Assembly (NCBI RefSeq): GCF_028583425.1
Contig: NC_072799.1
Location: 89,328,217 to 89,392,216 of the forward strand
Source of the DNA: Eublepharis macularius
Lineage: Eukaryota; Chordata; Lepidosauria; Squamata; Eublepharidae
Direction of reading: 5' to 3'
Length of the DNA stretch: 64,000 nt
The notes under the pieces were generated by a model that was given only the letters and a program-made list of their open reading frames with translations, searched no databases and had not been told where the DNA came from. Shown in pieces: positions 35,013 through 50,000 of this stretch (positions within the stretch are counted from its first letter, which is position 1; every line of letters starts with the position of its first letter). The translations under genes and the position numbers were made by a program.

Positions 35013-38000
35013 CTGAAAGGAAAGAAAAAGAGTGTTTAACATTTGATTTTGCTTAAAAAAAAGCGGGGGAGAGGGAACAGCACATGGGGCACATCACATG
35101 CTACAAAATGGTATTTATTTTTATGCAAATACCTACATGCTCCATCTTCATCATAATTGCTGAGGTCAAGATTAATAGTTCTGCTGAACTCCAAAACATT
35201 GCACCATTGGTCCTTGTTGATAACCTTGTACTTAGATTGCTGCTTGAAAGAAGATTGATAGTTACTTCTTAGTATGAAAACTTAACTTACTACATACAAT
35301 CTCTTATGATCCACTTATGACAACAGGGGAGAAGTTATCAAGAACACATTGTGGAAGGAGGTATATCATGTATGTTATATTAAGTGTACTATGGCATGAT
35401 GGTGGGAGCCAGAGACTGGCAAGCCATCAAAAGTGATCCTTCTACGTAGGTTTTTACTACTGCTCCTCTGCAACAGGCTCAATTTAATTATATTTTTAAA
35501 ATAGATATTTACTTTCCACATCATTGAGAACACCCATCTGCCTAGCAACTATTACTAGCCATTGCTCCTGGTTTAAAATATTTAGTGTTTCGGGGGAGAA
35601 TGACCACGGGCAGCACCATGACAAAGGAGAAGCAGAAAGCAGCAATGGAAAGAAACAGAAATTTCTACTGTTTTCCAATCAGTGCCTTTCTTCAAAAACC
35701 TCTCTCAGCTACAGGTTGTAAAAGATCCTACCTAGGTCATGAATATTAAGTAATCTTTAAAAGCTGCATAATGTACATTATTCTCTACAATATTTAGACA
35801 GGTCAAGATAGGTAGCCATGTTAGTCTGTCTGTGGCAGTAGAAAAGAGCAAGTACCCAGCAGCAACTATACGATTAACAAAATTTATGGTAGGGTATGAG
35901 CTTTCATGAGCCACAGCTCACTTCTTCAGAACCTGTTATTTATTAATATCTGCTATTTATTAATAAGAAATATGAATTCAACCCTTTAAGACTGTACAGC
36001 TGCTTTATTCAGTTTTAAATTAAAATTTCATAGTTATAAGAACCAGTCAGTATGCTCTTTTATTAATGAAAATTATTAATTTAAATTGGCACGTTTGAGG
36101 TATGATTTCAATTCAAGCAATTTAATTCATGATTAATATTCCGCGAAAACTCTGTTTTTAAATTCTAATTCTTAAATCTTCTAGATGCTTCAAAGATAAA
36201 CGCAAAATCAAGAATCTATGTCTTGAGGATGTACTGCTATGGCAATTTTTAAAGCTCCGTCACTTTCAAAGGCCTTGCACAATCCTCTCTCTTTATTTCA
36301 ACATCTTATCTACACGTTTAAAACACCCAAAAAATTAGCTGGCCTAATTTTATTTGCTTTTTGCGCAGGTTATAAAACATGTTTTATATGTATATTTCTA
36401 AGTGAACTATTTTGTGAATACTAACAGGAGTGATAAAACATCCAAAATATACATAGGAAAACACTATATAACATTAGCAGTGCCATTTTAAGTAGAGTTA
36501 CGCCATTCTAAGCCCATTGTCTTCAGTGGTCTAAGATTGGCGTAACTCTGCTTAGGACGGCACTCTAGGTGTACAAAGCACGTCACGTACACTATCTCAG
36601 CCAGCGCTGCCCTCTAGGACAGATGGGGAATGGAAGCTGAAACAGCTGGATGCCTAATGTCATTTAGCAAGCTCAACACTGATTACATTAAGTGATTGTA
36701 ACAGTAATCAAGCAAGCTAGTTTGGTGTAGTGGTTAGGAGTAGCAGGGCTCTAATCTGGAGAACCGGGTTTGATTCCCCACACCTCCACTTGAAGCCAGC
36801 TGGGTGACCTTGGGTCAGTCACAGCTCTCCCAGAGCTCTCTCAGCCCCACCCACCTCATGGAGTGATTGTCATGAAGATAATAATAACTTACTTAGTAAA
36901 CCATTCTGAGTGGGCGTTGTCTTGAAGGGCGGTATATAAATTGAATGTTATTGTTATTATTAATCTTTAATATTCATCTGTTTATTTACATGTAAATTCA
37001 AATCTTCAAATTCACAAATAACATTTTCAACATGGCCTTCCAGACTGAACGTACCATTTAATCCCAACTTTTTGAAACTCTGTTTTTTTTTTTAACTCTT
37101 AAGATATAAAAAGATTTTTCTACATGTACCTCTAAGAACTGGTGAAATACTGGAAAGAGCGGCCATGTTTTTCCTAAAAGAAGTCCTAACATACATTTGG
37201 CAGTATTTATATCAAGGCTTCGCTGATCCTTTTCCTGTTGGAGAGAAAGGAAAAAAGCTAAGTTTAATTGCAATATTCCTCATTTGACAGTTCATGCTTG
37301 TAACTGATTAATAAAATAACTGATTCTCTTGCTTTTTACTTAAATGCACAGTTTGAAGCTCAACTTCCTAACTGGAATGTTTAGCAATGCAATTTCAACA
37401 TTCTTTTGCCATTGGGGACAAGATGGAAGGCATTTTTGTTCCTCTTCTACAGCAAAGCTCAGAGGTTCTTTAACTGGCCACAGCACTTGCTCATGTATGT
37501 GAACTCTTCAGGGCAAGCCCCCAAACCACTCCAGTTCCTGTAAAGAGCACTGTTCTAAATGTTCTAAAGATGTAACATTTGGAGTATTTCTTCTTCTCTG
37601 TATCACTCCGCATAGGAAAAAGTGGAGTTCTCATTATCTGTAGAGTTCTCATTATCTGACTTAACTGGATACTCAAGATGATGGGGGGAGGAATCTTCAG
37701 AAGCAATTCTTGGCAGCCTAGACTATCTTAAGAAAAACAAAGGGGTGCGTGTGTGTGTGTGTGTGTGTGTTAGTGGTGGCCACCCATTGCAATCTAAACC
37801 GTCAGGTTTTCACAACAGGACTGCTAAAAGCAAATGTGCATAGGACTCCAGTAGGTAAAAGGTAAAGGTTGTCCCCTGTGCAAAGGTCAAGGTAGTCATT
37901 ACTGACGCATGGGGAGACGTCGCATCACGTTTTCTTGGCAGACTTTTTGTTACGGGGTGGTTTGCCATTGCCTTCCCCAGTCATCTACACTTTACCCCCA

Positions 38001-41000
38001 GAAAACTGGGTACTCATTTTACCGACCTCGGAAGGATGGAAGGCTGAGTCAACCTTGAGCCGGCTATCTGAACCCAGCTTCCACCAGGATTGAACTCAGG
38101 TCGTGAGCAGAGCTTGGTCTGCAGTACTGCCGCTTACCCCTCTGTGCCACGGGGCTCTTAGGACTTCAGTATGGAGTCTCAAAAATTAACAAAAAAGTGT
38201 AATTAACTGACGTGCAAGCATTCAAAAGATTTGACAGATAAATGAATATGCATGAGTGGATTCAAACAGTCAACAAATAGACCACTTGGCAAACTGAAGA
38301 AACCCCAGCATATTTACTGGGAACAACCATTAATTAAAGTGCATGAACTCCTCCCATTAGAAGCAATCCTATAGGGGGCTATTTTAAAAAAACAGTAAGC
38401 CCAGAACTTGAATGCTGGGATACTGACGCGTGCAAAATCAAATGCGTATCTGTATATAAGTTTAAAGTTTGTGGGTTCATTCAATAAGGATCTCAAGTAA
38501 TCCAAAGAATTCCTTAGTTTCTCCGTTGTATCACACCTGTAAAATTAAGAACAAAAAACAGAACGTCAAAACTCTGGACTTCGAACTGAAACAGAACATG
38601 ATCACTAAGCTCGCATACCTTTGGGGTCCTCAACGCATTAAGGCTCCTTTGTTTCTAGAATTTATAAAATGCCTTTCCCCAAAACACTCATAGATTTACT
38701 GTAAAAACGTATGGGTAGATCCTAACCAGTAAAGAGGTCAATTTTTGCTGACTTTCCCTTTCCACTGTAGACTAGTTTGCTCCCAGTTCTGTAACTGGGT
38801 TCCATCAACCCTGGAAGCCCAGCAGGCAGAAGAAAACAAGAAGGAAATTTTACTTCCCCTAGTGCCATTCCGTAAGTGTTAGGCAGAATCCACCCACAAT
38901 GAGTAGTAAACTTACACTTCCTCTCATTTAATTTGTCTTCTTTCTGCAACAGGCTAATTAGTCTATAATTCAGATTTATAACAGCTTTCTTCCTTACACT
39001 TCACAGGCACTCAAGAAAAGGAGCTATAAACACTTATGCTACAACTTGGATCCAAACCTCTATGAACAGAGTTTGCAGAAGGGACCTTTGCCAATTCCCT
39101 TCACCGCACCCTCTGCAACAGCAGAACAGCTTTTTCAGGGGATGCAGCAGGAAAGAAAGAATGGCAAAGACCCTCTTGCTATCTAGTATATTGTTATCTT
39201 GCCCTTCCTCCCAGGAGCTCAGGGCAGCATATACAGCCCTACCGTGCTCCATTTTATCCCTCTATCCTGTGAGGCAGGCAGAGCTGAGAGTGGGAATGCA
39301 AAAATCACCTAACAAGCTTCATGTCTGAGTGTAGGGATTTGAACATGAAATATTCTAGTCCATCACTATGACCATGACATGGCACCCTGACCCTCTTTCC
39401 TCAACTCAGTTTAGGCAAGTTGGGAGCTACAAACCCAATATATAAATATAGACCCACAAGGCACAACAAAAGCTGCTAGATCAGATGGTATAGGAACATT
39501 TACTCTATAGGTGATGATGAAGTTTGACAAGAAAGCAGTGCCACACTATTGAATCTATTTCACGTTTGACAACTAAGGTATTACTTACTGCAGGGACGTC
39601 ATTCCTTTTAGCCATTCTTGCAATGTAAAGTAACCCATGTTCTGAGCATCTAACTTCCAAGCTAAAACAAGCATAACTACCTGTTTAAAAACAAGTAAGT
39701 TGCATTAGAATACAGGAAGTGGGACTTCTTGAGTTCTTCTGAATCTTCACTCTGAGTCATCTCCACCAACAAGCCTTCTTAGGGATATGTACAAGGCCAC
39801 AAGCAGAATGTGTTTCTTTTTAAAAACTGTTTCAAGGACTATAAAACTACTCTGCTGGACTTTCCTAGCTAACTCCTCAAATAACGAAAATGATAAGCAC
39901 TTTAGTTGTTTCAAGATGGCAAACAAGCAAATACTGAAGCAAGAGGCTGAGTATTTGAAACACATACTGGTTTGTAGTTAATTCTGTACGCATCTCTAAT
40001 TTTGATTTAATAAGGACCATCAACCCAGCCACTCTGGCTCTGCTCATATTTTCTTACAAGGAGAGACGCACAAAGGGCTCCTTGGTACCCCCTCCTGCTC
40101 CTTGTGAACAGGAAAACAGAGTTGCGCTTACCGTAACTACTGTTCATTGACGTCTTCTGTGCAGACACACATGGGACTGCGCCTGCGCAGGCCTGCCGAC
40201 CGGATTTTTCTTTTCTAGCAAACGTCCACTAGGGGGCGCACGTCCGACCCAATGCGCATGCGCGGCCGTTTCCCGCCCGAGCGACATTGGGCGACGTCGC
40301 CCCCTTTCCCCTCAGTTTCTCCTTTTGCCGCCGAATGCCTTCACATTATCTGGAAGAACACAGCGGGGTAGGAGGGAGGGTTGTGTGTCTGCACAGAAGA
40401 CGTCAATGAACAGTAGTTACGGTAAGCGCAACTCTGTTTTCACTGTCCGTCTTCTGTGCAGCCCCACATGGGAGACTCACAAGCCACTTACCCAGGAGGC
40501 GGGCATGTGTTCTCACCGAAAAAGAGACTGAAGCACTGCATTACCAACAGCAGCCTCTTTCCTTTCCCACACATCTAGTGCGTAATGTTTAGCGAACGTG
40601 TCAGAAGACGACCACGTTGCAGCCCTGCAGATGTCTTGCAAGGGCACGCCCGTAAGGAAGGCCGCCAAAGCAGCCTGTGCTCTGGTGGAATGAGCTTTTA
40701 GTTCCAAGGGGCAAGGTAACTGAGCATGCGAGTAGCAGGCTCTAACAGCTTGAGTGACCCAACGGGAAATTGACTGGGCTGTAGCAGCCTTTCCCTTCCT
40801 GGGCCCATAATAGCACACAAACAGTTGTTTGGCACTCCTAAACTGTGACGTACGTTGAAGGTAAAATAAAATAGCCCTTCTCACATCCAAGGAATGTAAG
40901 GCCCTTTCAGAGTTATCAGAAGGGTCAGGAAAAAAAATAGGTAGGACAATGTCCTGTGAGGTGTGAAATTGAGTGGACACTTTGGGTCTAAAACGAAGGT

Positions 41001-44000
41001 CAGGTCTCAGCACCACCTTATTCTGATGGACCTTCAAAAAGGGAGGGTCCCACCTCAGTGCAGCCAGCTCGCTAACCCTACGGGCAGACGTAATGGCTAC
41101 CAAAAAGGCCACCTTACAGAATAACCATTTTAATTCACAGGTGGCCAGTGGTTCGAAGGGTGGTTTCATAAGCCCTGCCAACACTACGTGCAGTGACCAT
41201 TGGGGAACAATTTCCTTGACTTGTGGAAACATATTATACAACCCCTTCAAAAAAGACTTCGACAAACTGTGGGAGAACACCGTCTTCCCATCTATTTTAG
41301 GATGGAAGGCTGAAATGGCAGCCAAATAAACTTTAATAGAAGAATTAGAGAGTCCCCCGTCCTTCAGGGACAGGAGGAACTCAAACACAGAAGACAACTG
41401 GCAATCCCAAACATTAACTGCGGTGTCAGTAGCCCAGGCCTCAAAACGCTTCCATTTAGCTGCGTACGACCTGCGAGTGGTGTCCCTACAGGCATTCAGC
41501 AAAATTTCAGCTACCCTGTCAGACATCCCCTCCGTCCCCGAATGCGCCAGGCAGTGAGGTTGAGTTTGGGTAGGTCGTGATACCAAACCCCTTTGTCGGA
41601 CAGAAGGTCCGGGTTCAGTGGGAACCGATAATATGACCCCTGTGAAAGCTGCATGACATGTTGGAACCATGCTTGTCTGGGCCAGAAGGGGGCCACCAGA
41701 ATTAAGTGCGGCCCATCCTTCTGGATTTTGCTGACGACCCGAGACAGCAATGGGAACGGAGGGAAGGCATAAAACAGGTGCCCTGTCCAGCGTATCTGGA
41801 ACGCGTCCCCTAGGGAGCGGTGACCTAGCCCTCCCCTGGAACAGAATCGCGGGGCCTTCTTGTTGGCCTCCGCCGCAAAGAGGTCTACGTCCGGGAACCT
41901 CCAGTCCAAAAAGATGGCGTTCAGGTAATTGTCTGCTACGGTCCATTCGTAGCTGTCGGATCGCATCCGGCTCAGTTTGTCTGCGATGACATTGGTGGTG
42001 CCGGGAATATGGACCGCCTGAATGAATACGCCTCTGTCCATGGCCCAGTTCCAGATCCGAACGGCCTCGTCGCAGAGGGCCTTGGATGTAGTGCCCCCTT
42101 GTTTGTTCAGGTAGAACATCGTGGTGCAATTGTCTGTGAGCACCTGAACCGCTTTCCGCTGCAGCGTGTCTGCAAATGCGATAAGGGCATAACGGACTGC
42201 TCTCAATTCTAGCAGGTTAATGTGATCTTCCCGTTCCTGCTCTGACCAAACCCCATGTGCCCTAAGGGCTCCACACTGGGCTCCCCATCCTATCGTGGAG
42301 GCATCAGTCGAGATTGTGATCTCGGTTTGGATGGACCCAAATGCAATACCCCCAAGGAGGTTAGTCTCATCAAGCCACCATCGTAAGGCACGGATAATCC
42401 CTCTGGGGATGGAATATCGTTTATTCTGGGACTCGTGTTCAAAATCATGAACCGACAGGAACCACAGCTGGAGAGGTCGCATGTGCAACCGGGCCATAGG
42501 GGTGACAGCTGTAGAAGAGGCCATGAGGCCCAGTAGCCTCTGGATCGCTGTCACGGATTGGTACCTGCACTTGGAAAAAAGGTTCACCATTCTGCCAATT
42601 CTTAATGCACGCTCCCTGGGGAGAAAACCTCTATTTACGCCACCATCCAATTCCATACCGATAAATAGTATTCTCTTGGACGGGGTAAGGTTAGACTTTT
42701 GCAAATTAACCAAAAGCCCTAACCGGGAGCAGGTGAGCATCACTGTATGAATCTGGGCCAGGAGCGCATCAGCAGAGGGAGCTGCTAAAAGCCAATCGTC
42801 AAGGTAGGGATAGATGGTACAACCCCGTTCCCTCAAATAAGCCACTACAACAGCCATACACTTAGAAAAAACTTGTGGGGCCGTTGAGAGACCAAAGGGA
42901 AGCACTTGGTAATGGTAGGCCTTATTGTTACATAGAAACCTAAGGTACTTCCAATGATCAGGATGGATGGCAATATGAAAATATGCATCCTTGAGGTCCA
43001 GGACAGCGAACCACATGTCCTCGGGCATTAACTGGAGGACCGTGTTCAAGGTAAGCATCCTGAACCTCTTGACGAGAACGAATTTATTCAGTTCCCGTAG
43101 ATCTAAGATGGGTCGTACCCCTCCATCTTTCTTGTCTACCAAGAACATCCTGGAGTAAAAGCCTAAGGGGGGGTCCTGAGGGAGCACCTCCCGCACAGCC
43201 CCTTTCTCTAGCAGTGCTACAACCTCAGCCTGTAAGTTATGAGAAGAGGATTGTATTGAGTGGTCAGGAAGAGACAACACTGGGTAAACATCAAACTGAA
43301 TTTTATATCCAACATTAACGATTTTAAGAACCCAACTATCGGATGTAATTTCTGCCCATGCAGAGGCAAACTGAACCAATCTGCTCCCAAACATGACAGA
43401 CTGTTCAAATTCTAGTCAGAACTGCTTTGGCTGCGTTGCTGACTCTTTGGCATCGTGGGCTTGGGGACCGCAACGAGGGCGGTAGCTAGGTCTCCGGCGC
43501 TGAAAAGAGCTTGCAGGCTGCTGGAATCGCCTGTAGGACCCATAACGAGGATACGGCTGGCATTGCTGTTGCCGACCACGATAGCCCTGCGAAGGGCGAT
43601 ACTGGAACCGATTTTCGGTGGATGGTCTGGTCGGGAGAATGCCGTAGGAACGGGCTGTCAGCCGATCTTTGCGTTTCTGGGAGAGGTAGTCATCCGTCTT
43701 GGATGAGAACAGGGATTGACCCTCAAAGGGCAGATTCTCAACTTTATTACGTGTCTCGACCGGCAACGCAGTCGTGCGGAGCCACGAGTGTCTGCGGAGG
43801 ACGACGGAGGAAGCTAGAGCCCTCGCAGAAGTATCAACCGTATCACGGCCCGCGTTTATTTGTTGCTGAGATAGCCGCAGGGCTTCATCGAGAATCACCT
43901 TTGCCAACACCCTCTGGTCTGCCGGCAGTTTTTCCATGAAGGCCGCCATACGGTTCCAAAGGAATATCTGGTACGCCCCCATGATGGCTGAATAGTTAGA

Positions 44001-47000
44001 GATTTTCAGCGTCAGGGCAGCAGAGGAGTATAACTTCTTGCCCAGGGAATCCAGCTTCCTACTCTCCTTGTCAATGGGCACAGCATAAGACCCCTGGCGT
44101 TGGCGGGTCTGCATTTCCTCTGTAATGAGGGAAGAAGGAGGCGGATGTGCAAAGAGGTACGCACAAACGTCATCCCGCGTCTTGTACAGGGCTTCCAGCT
44201 TGCGGGACATCGGGTACACAGAGGCCGGCTTCTCACAGATGTCGTGAATGATTTCCACCAAGCCCTCGGTGAACGGAAAAGCAATAGTCGGAGGGTTACC
44301 GGACTGGACATATTGTAGAATCTTGTCCTTTGGCTTAGGATCTACAGCTGATATCTCGATGTCGAGAGAACGGGCCATCCTGACCATTTGTTCCGAATAT
44401 AGCCGGTAGTCCTCAGAGGGTGACACACGACCAGTCCCAATAATGATGTCATCTGGTGACGGGTCAGATGGTGGGCTAGGACTCGGGCACTGATAAGGCT
44501 CTGCACGTTGGTAAGGCGAGACGCGCCTAGGAGAACCATAGTGGGAGAACTCACTCCGAGTGTCACCCCAATACTCCCTGCCAAACGATGGAGAGCTGGC
44601 ATACAGGGAGCCTTCTCTGTCATAGCCACTCCGAGGAAGGTGGTAAGGCTGGTCCTCCCTCACCATATAGTCATCGGCATGCCACGTCTCGACAACCCGA
44701 GGTGGAGCGTCGGGTAGATCACCATCGCCATCAGTGGAGTGGCGCAACGGAGAGGACAGGTGCGGTGACGGGGTCGAGGGTTTCTCCCAGAGGGCCTCAT
44801 CCGTCTGGACCGACGTCGATTGCTGGTGCTTAGATTTTTTCTTCGACTTTTTTTCCCCCTTGGGGGCTGAAGTCGGATCGGAGCTTCGGTTCCGGTCAAT
44901 CGGAGCCGGCGACATAGACAACGGATCCGCAACCTTTGGATCGTCGTCGTCCTTCTGTGCAGCCCCACATTGGGGACTGCGCAGGCGCAGGCCAGCCGCG
45001 GAGAAGATTCTTTTAGCTTCTAGAAATGTGACGGGGACGTTCGGGCCCACCGCGCATGCGCGCCGGTGTTCCCGCCAATTTTGAAGTACAAGTACCCGAA
45101 CGTCCCCGGCATTCCCTCAGTTCCTTTTTCGCCGCCGTTCGAAAAGGTTCTTCAGCTGTCGCTTGTGTCTTCCGACTTTCTTCTAGCTGTGAGTTGCCGT
45201 TTCCTTCTGACTGGGAAACGCCTCCACTATGTCCCATTCCGCTTTATTTAAAAAATGCCAACAGTGTGGCACTAAAATGACCCACTCTGATGGTCATGAC
45301 CTCTGCCTCATCTGTTTGGGCGAGGGGCACGTCGTGGAGCGCTGTAAGTTTTGCATGGCCTTCACTCCGAAGGCGCGGAACGACCGCAAGGCCAGGCTCC
45401 GGGCCTTTCTTTGGGACGCCAACCTTCTACCGCCCAAAGCCTCTGGGTCGTCCGGGAGCAAGCCCAGCTCTGTCGCCCCCTCGCCGGCTCCTCATCACTC
45501 GTCGGAACCGCTCGTCTCGGCTCCGACGGAGGCGTCCGCTCCGGACGGTTCGATCGCCTCCGGTTCCGTGAGTGCTCCGTCCAGTCGAAAGGCGAAGAAA
45601 CGTGCTTCTTCGAAGCCTTCTTCGAAACCTGTGGCCACTGAGGCTTCTTCGGAGCCCCCGCCGAAGAAGGCAAAGGCCAAGTCAAAGGCCAAGCGCCGTG
45701 CTCTGTCGCCGGCCCCGGCCTCGTTGGCTGGTTCCTCTCCTGGACCGGCCCCTTCTCCTGAGGACGTCCGGAGTCTCCTCCATACCCCGTCGCCTCCTCA
45801 CACACCTCCTCCGGTGATTCCCGACGACTGTGAGTCGATCCGTGGATTTTCGGACGCGTTCCAGGAGTTTGAGCGCTCTCTGCCGTGTGCTCCGGTTCCG
45901 GCGGAGGTCTCCGTTCCATCGCAGCCAGTCTTCTCGGTTCCAGCGCCGTTTCACCGGTCCGTTCCGTTGCCTGCTGCTCTGCCTCCTTGGCAGCCTGTCC
46001 CGGGCCTAGGGAACGTGGCCTCCTGGCAGGATTTTGTGGCTTGGATTCAGCAGTCCGCTCCCTTTCTGCCTGGTCCTTCGGTGCCCCTGGCCACGGTTCC
46101 GGCGCCCTCCACTCTGCCTCCAGCTCCGCCTGCCACTCAGCCGCGTCGCCATCTTTCGGCACCCCAGCCTTCTACCTCGGTTCCGGCTGACCGCCCGTCG
46201 GTTCCGACGCAGACCCCAGCAGCTTTCTCCGACTCCGAGGATGATGAGGGCTTGGCGTCTCCGTCTGAGTACTCGTCGGACGCGGCCTCTGACCCTTCCC
46301 CTGATGATGCTGTTGGGGAGCTCCGCTCATCGTCCCCTAATGACGATTACAGGGTGTTTGCAGAGCAGATGGTCCGAATGGCCGCAGCACTGGAGCTCGA
46401 CGTCGCCTCCACGACCTCCAAACCCAAGAGTAAGCTGTTGGAGCCGTTGTATTCGGGCTCTCCTGCCTCGGTGGCGTTTCCTCCTGTCGAGGATCTCGTC
46501 GACAATGCCCTGGCACTCTGGCAGACCCCTGCTTCTGTACCGCCTACGGCCAAGAAGGTTGAGAAATATTATCGCCTCAAACAGGAAGATTGCCCTTACC
46601 TCTTTGCCCATCCGAAGCCCTCTTCCATCGTGGCCGAGGAGGGTCAGGCTCGGTTCCGACGGGGCTCCTCTTCGGCTCCATCGGATCGGGAGGGGAGAAA
46701 GCTGGATGGAATTGGTCGGAAGGTGTATTCTTCGGCTTCCCTGGGGTTCCGGATCGCCCATTTCCAAGTAATAATGGGCTCTTACAATCTTTTCTTGTGG
46801 AAGCGTCTGTCGTCCTACCTCTCTGACCTCCCCGACGATCGCCGTCACTTGGTCAAGGCTCTCCAGGCTGAGGCTTTCCGTTTGTCGAAGCAACAGATGA
46901 CGGCTGGCAAGGACGCTGCCGACTCCGCGGCGCGTGCGATGGCATCCTCAGTGCTCCTGCGTCGGCACGCCTGGCTTCGATCTACTGCCCTGCCCCCCGA

Positions 47001-50000
47001 GAAGAAGGCCAAGGTCGAGGATTTTCCGTTTGAAGGTCCTCAGCTCTTCTCAGAGAAAACGGATGAGTCCCTTTCTCTTATGAAGAAGAACCAGCAGACG
47101 GCCAAGTCGCTCGGGGTTGCGCCTTCGGTTCCGCAGTCGGGTCCGAGATATCGGTACGGCAGGTTCCGGTCCTATCAGTCCCCCTACCAGCAGTTCCACC
47201 AGCGCCAAGGACGGTTCCCCTCCGGTCAATCCTATGGCCACCGTTCCTACTCTGGCCAGCAGCGCCACTCTTCGAGACGCTCCGGCCGGTCCAAGGGACG
47301 ACAGCAGCCTCCTTCGCCCAAGCCCTCGACTTCAGCGCAGAAGCCCACGGTCTTCTGACTAGACCAGGACGCTTCCCAGTTGGTCTCCAAGGACGCTGTT
47401 AATGTCCTGTTCTTGGACAGGCTACGGCCTTTCTTGCCCCGTTGGCAACTCATTACTACGGATACCTGGGTCCTCTCTGTTGTGGCCCGTGGTTATAAGT
47501 TGTCGTTTACCACTGCACCCCCTCTTTCGCACCCACCCCGTTGTGCTTCTTGTTGTAATGTTGTGTTACAAAATAATGTTTTGGAGTTGGTTGCCAAAGG
47601 TGCTGTCCGGGTGGTCAATGTCTCTACTTCCCCTTGGGGGTTTTACTCAAGATACTTTCTTGTGGATAAGAAAGATGGGGGGTCTCGTCCCATTTTGGAC
47701 CTTCGGGCCCTTAATACCTACTTGAAGGTGGAGAAGTTTAGGATGCTTACCCTGTCCCGGGTGTTGGAACTCTTAGAGTCAGGCGTCTGGATGGCCATTT
47801 TGGATCTCAAAGACGCCTACTTCCACATTTCCATCTTTGAGGGCCACAGGAAATATCTCCGTTTTACCTGTGGAGGCGCTGTCTATGAGTACACGGCCTT
47901 GCCCTTTGGCCTGGCCTCGGCGCCCAGGGTGTTCACTAAATGTATGGCCACCGTGGTGGCACATCTACGGTCTAGTGGCTGTTTTGTTTATCCCTATTTG
48001 GATGATTGGCTCCTGGTGGGTCCCTCCTCTGACTCCCTCCGGGCTTCTATCGCCCTCACCTTGTCCGTCCTAGACGGTCTGGGGCTAGTGGTCAATTTGG
48101 GGAAGTCGGTCCTGTCCCCTGGTACGAGCATTAGATTCATTGGGGTCCACTTTGACTCTCTGCTGGGCCGGGCTTATCTACCCCCGGACCGCTTGAGCAG
48201 GCTGTCCTCCCTGGCCCGCCACTTCGTGCATAACCGGTTCCAAACTGCCCTCCTGGTTCAAACGTTGTTAGGCCTTATGGCCTCCTCCACAGCGGTGGTG
48301 TGTTTTGCACGCCTGCGCATGAGGCCTCTACAAAATTGGTTTGTTCGGGTTTTCAACCCCCTCACTATGAGTCAACACCGTGGGTTTTCCGTCCCGAGGG
48401 TGATACAGCGGACATTGGTGTGGTGGACTGACCCTGAGAATTTGTCCAAGGGTTGTCCTTTTGGTCCCTTCCTGCCGGAGGTCACCGTCTTCACGGACGC
48501 TTCCAATCTAGGCTGGGGAGGGCGTTGTGGACACCTGTCTGCTCAAGGTGTTTGGTCCTCCCTTGAAATGGGCATGCACATTAACCTGTTAGAGCTTAGA
48601 GCGATCCGTTACTCCCTTGCTTCTTTTGCAGATGTCATTCGGAACAGGAGGGTTCAGGTCCTGTCGGACAATACCACAGCCTGCTATTACCTCAACAAGC
48701 AGGGAGGAACGGTCTCGCTCAAGCTCTGCAAGGAGGCGACTGCACTCTGGACTTGGGCCATTGCCAACAACGTCCTGCCCAGGGCCATTCATATTGCGGG
48801 GGAGAACAACACAGCAGCAGACACGCTGAGCAGGGTGTTTTTGCCCCAGCACGAGTGGTCCCTCAACACGGTTTATCTCCACAAGGTTTTTCGCACATGG
48901 GGCACGCCTTTGGTCGACCTCTTTGCCACAGCCCACAACAGACAAGCCCCGCTGTTTTGCTCCCGGGCCGGGATTGGCCATCGTTCACTGGGGGATGCCT
49001 TCCAGATACCCTGGTCTCCAGGGCTCTTTTACGCCTTCCCGCCCTTCCCGCTCCTTCACAAGGTCCTCTCCAGGATCAGGGCCTTCCGAACCCACTGTAT
49101 CCTGATTGCCCCTCGGTGGCCTCGCCAGGATTGGTTCCCCCTTTTACTTTCTCTGTCACAGGGGCGGTGTCTCCCGCTGCCACACGCCCCAGACCTGCTA
49201 CTCAGGGACGGAGTGTGGCATCACGATGTGGCAGTGCTAAATCTGACTGCCTGGCTCCTCTGCGCCCCAGACTAGGCCTCTCTACTAGGGTGCTTAATGT
49301 GATTCTGAATGCCCGAAAACCGTCTACCAGGTTGTCCTACCAGAGGAAGTGGTCACGTTTCTCTAGGTGGTTAGCCCCCAAAGGGGTTTCCCCTTTCACT
49401 TGCCCGCTGCCTGTCATTCTGGACTACCTCCTGGACCTGTGCTCCCAGGGCCTGGCGTTCTCCAGTGTTAAGGTGCACATGGCTGCTATCTCTGCCTTCC
49501 ATGAGCAGATTGATGGGAGGACTGTGTTTGCACATTGGCTGTCCAAACAGTTCCTGAAGGGCCTACTAAGGTCCTTTCCTCCTAGGGCCCATCCTATTCC
49601 TCAGTGGAGCCTGACCCTGGTGCTCTCCCGTCTGATGCTCTCCCCTTTTGAGCCCCTGTCTACCTGTCCCTTGCCTCTGCTCACACAGAAGGTGGCCTTT
49701 TTGGTTGCAGTCACTTCCTCCAGGCGGGTTGGGGAGTTGTCTGCTCTGAGGTGTGACCCCCCCTTCCTGCAATTTTTCCCCGGTACGGTCATGCTCCACA
49801 CTAGTATGCAGTTCCTGCCCAAGGTGGTTTCAAAATTTCACCTGCGTCAAAAGGTGGTCCTTCCTTCCTTTTTTCCTACACCCTCTTCCCCAGAGGAACG
49901 TACTCTACACACATTGGATGTGAAACGTGCTTTATTGTTTTATTTACATCGCACCAAGTGTTTCAGGAAGTCTCCTGCCTTGTTTTTATGTTACTCTGGC

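Noticed and set aside
45362-46162. 266-codon frame on the - strand and other long antisense frames (245, 188 and 130 codons) across 45-50 kb
   Set aside because: They are antisense or alternate-frame shadows of the GC-rich DIRS Gag and RT regions and show no domain of their own.
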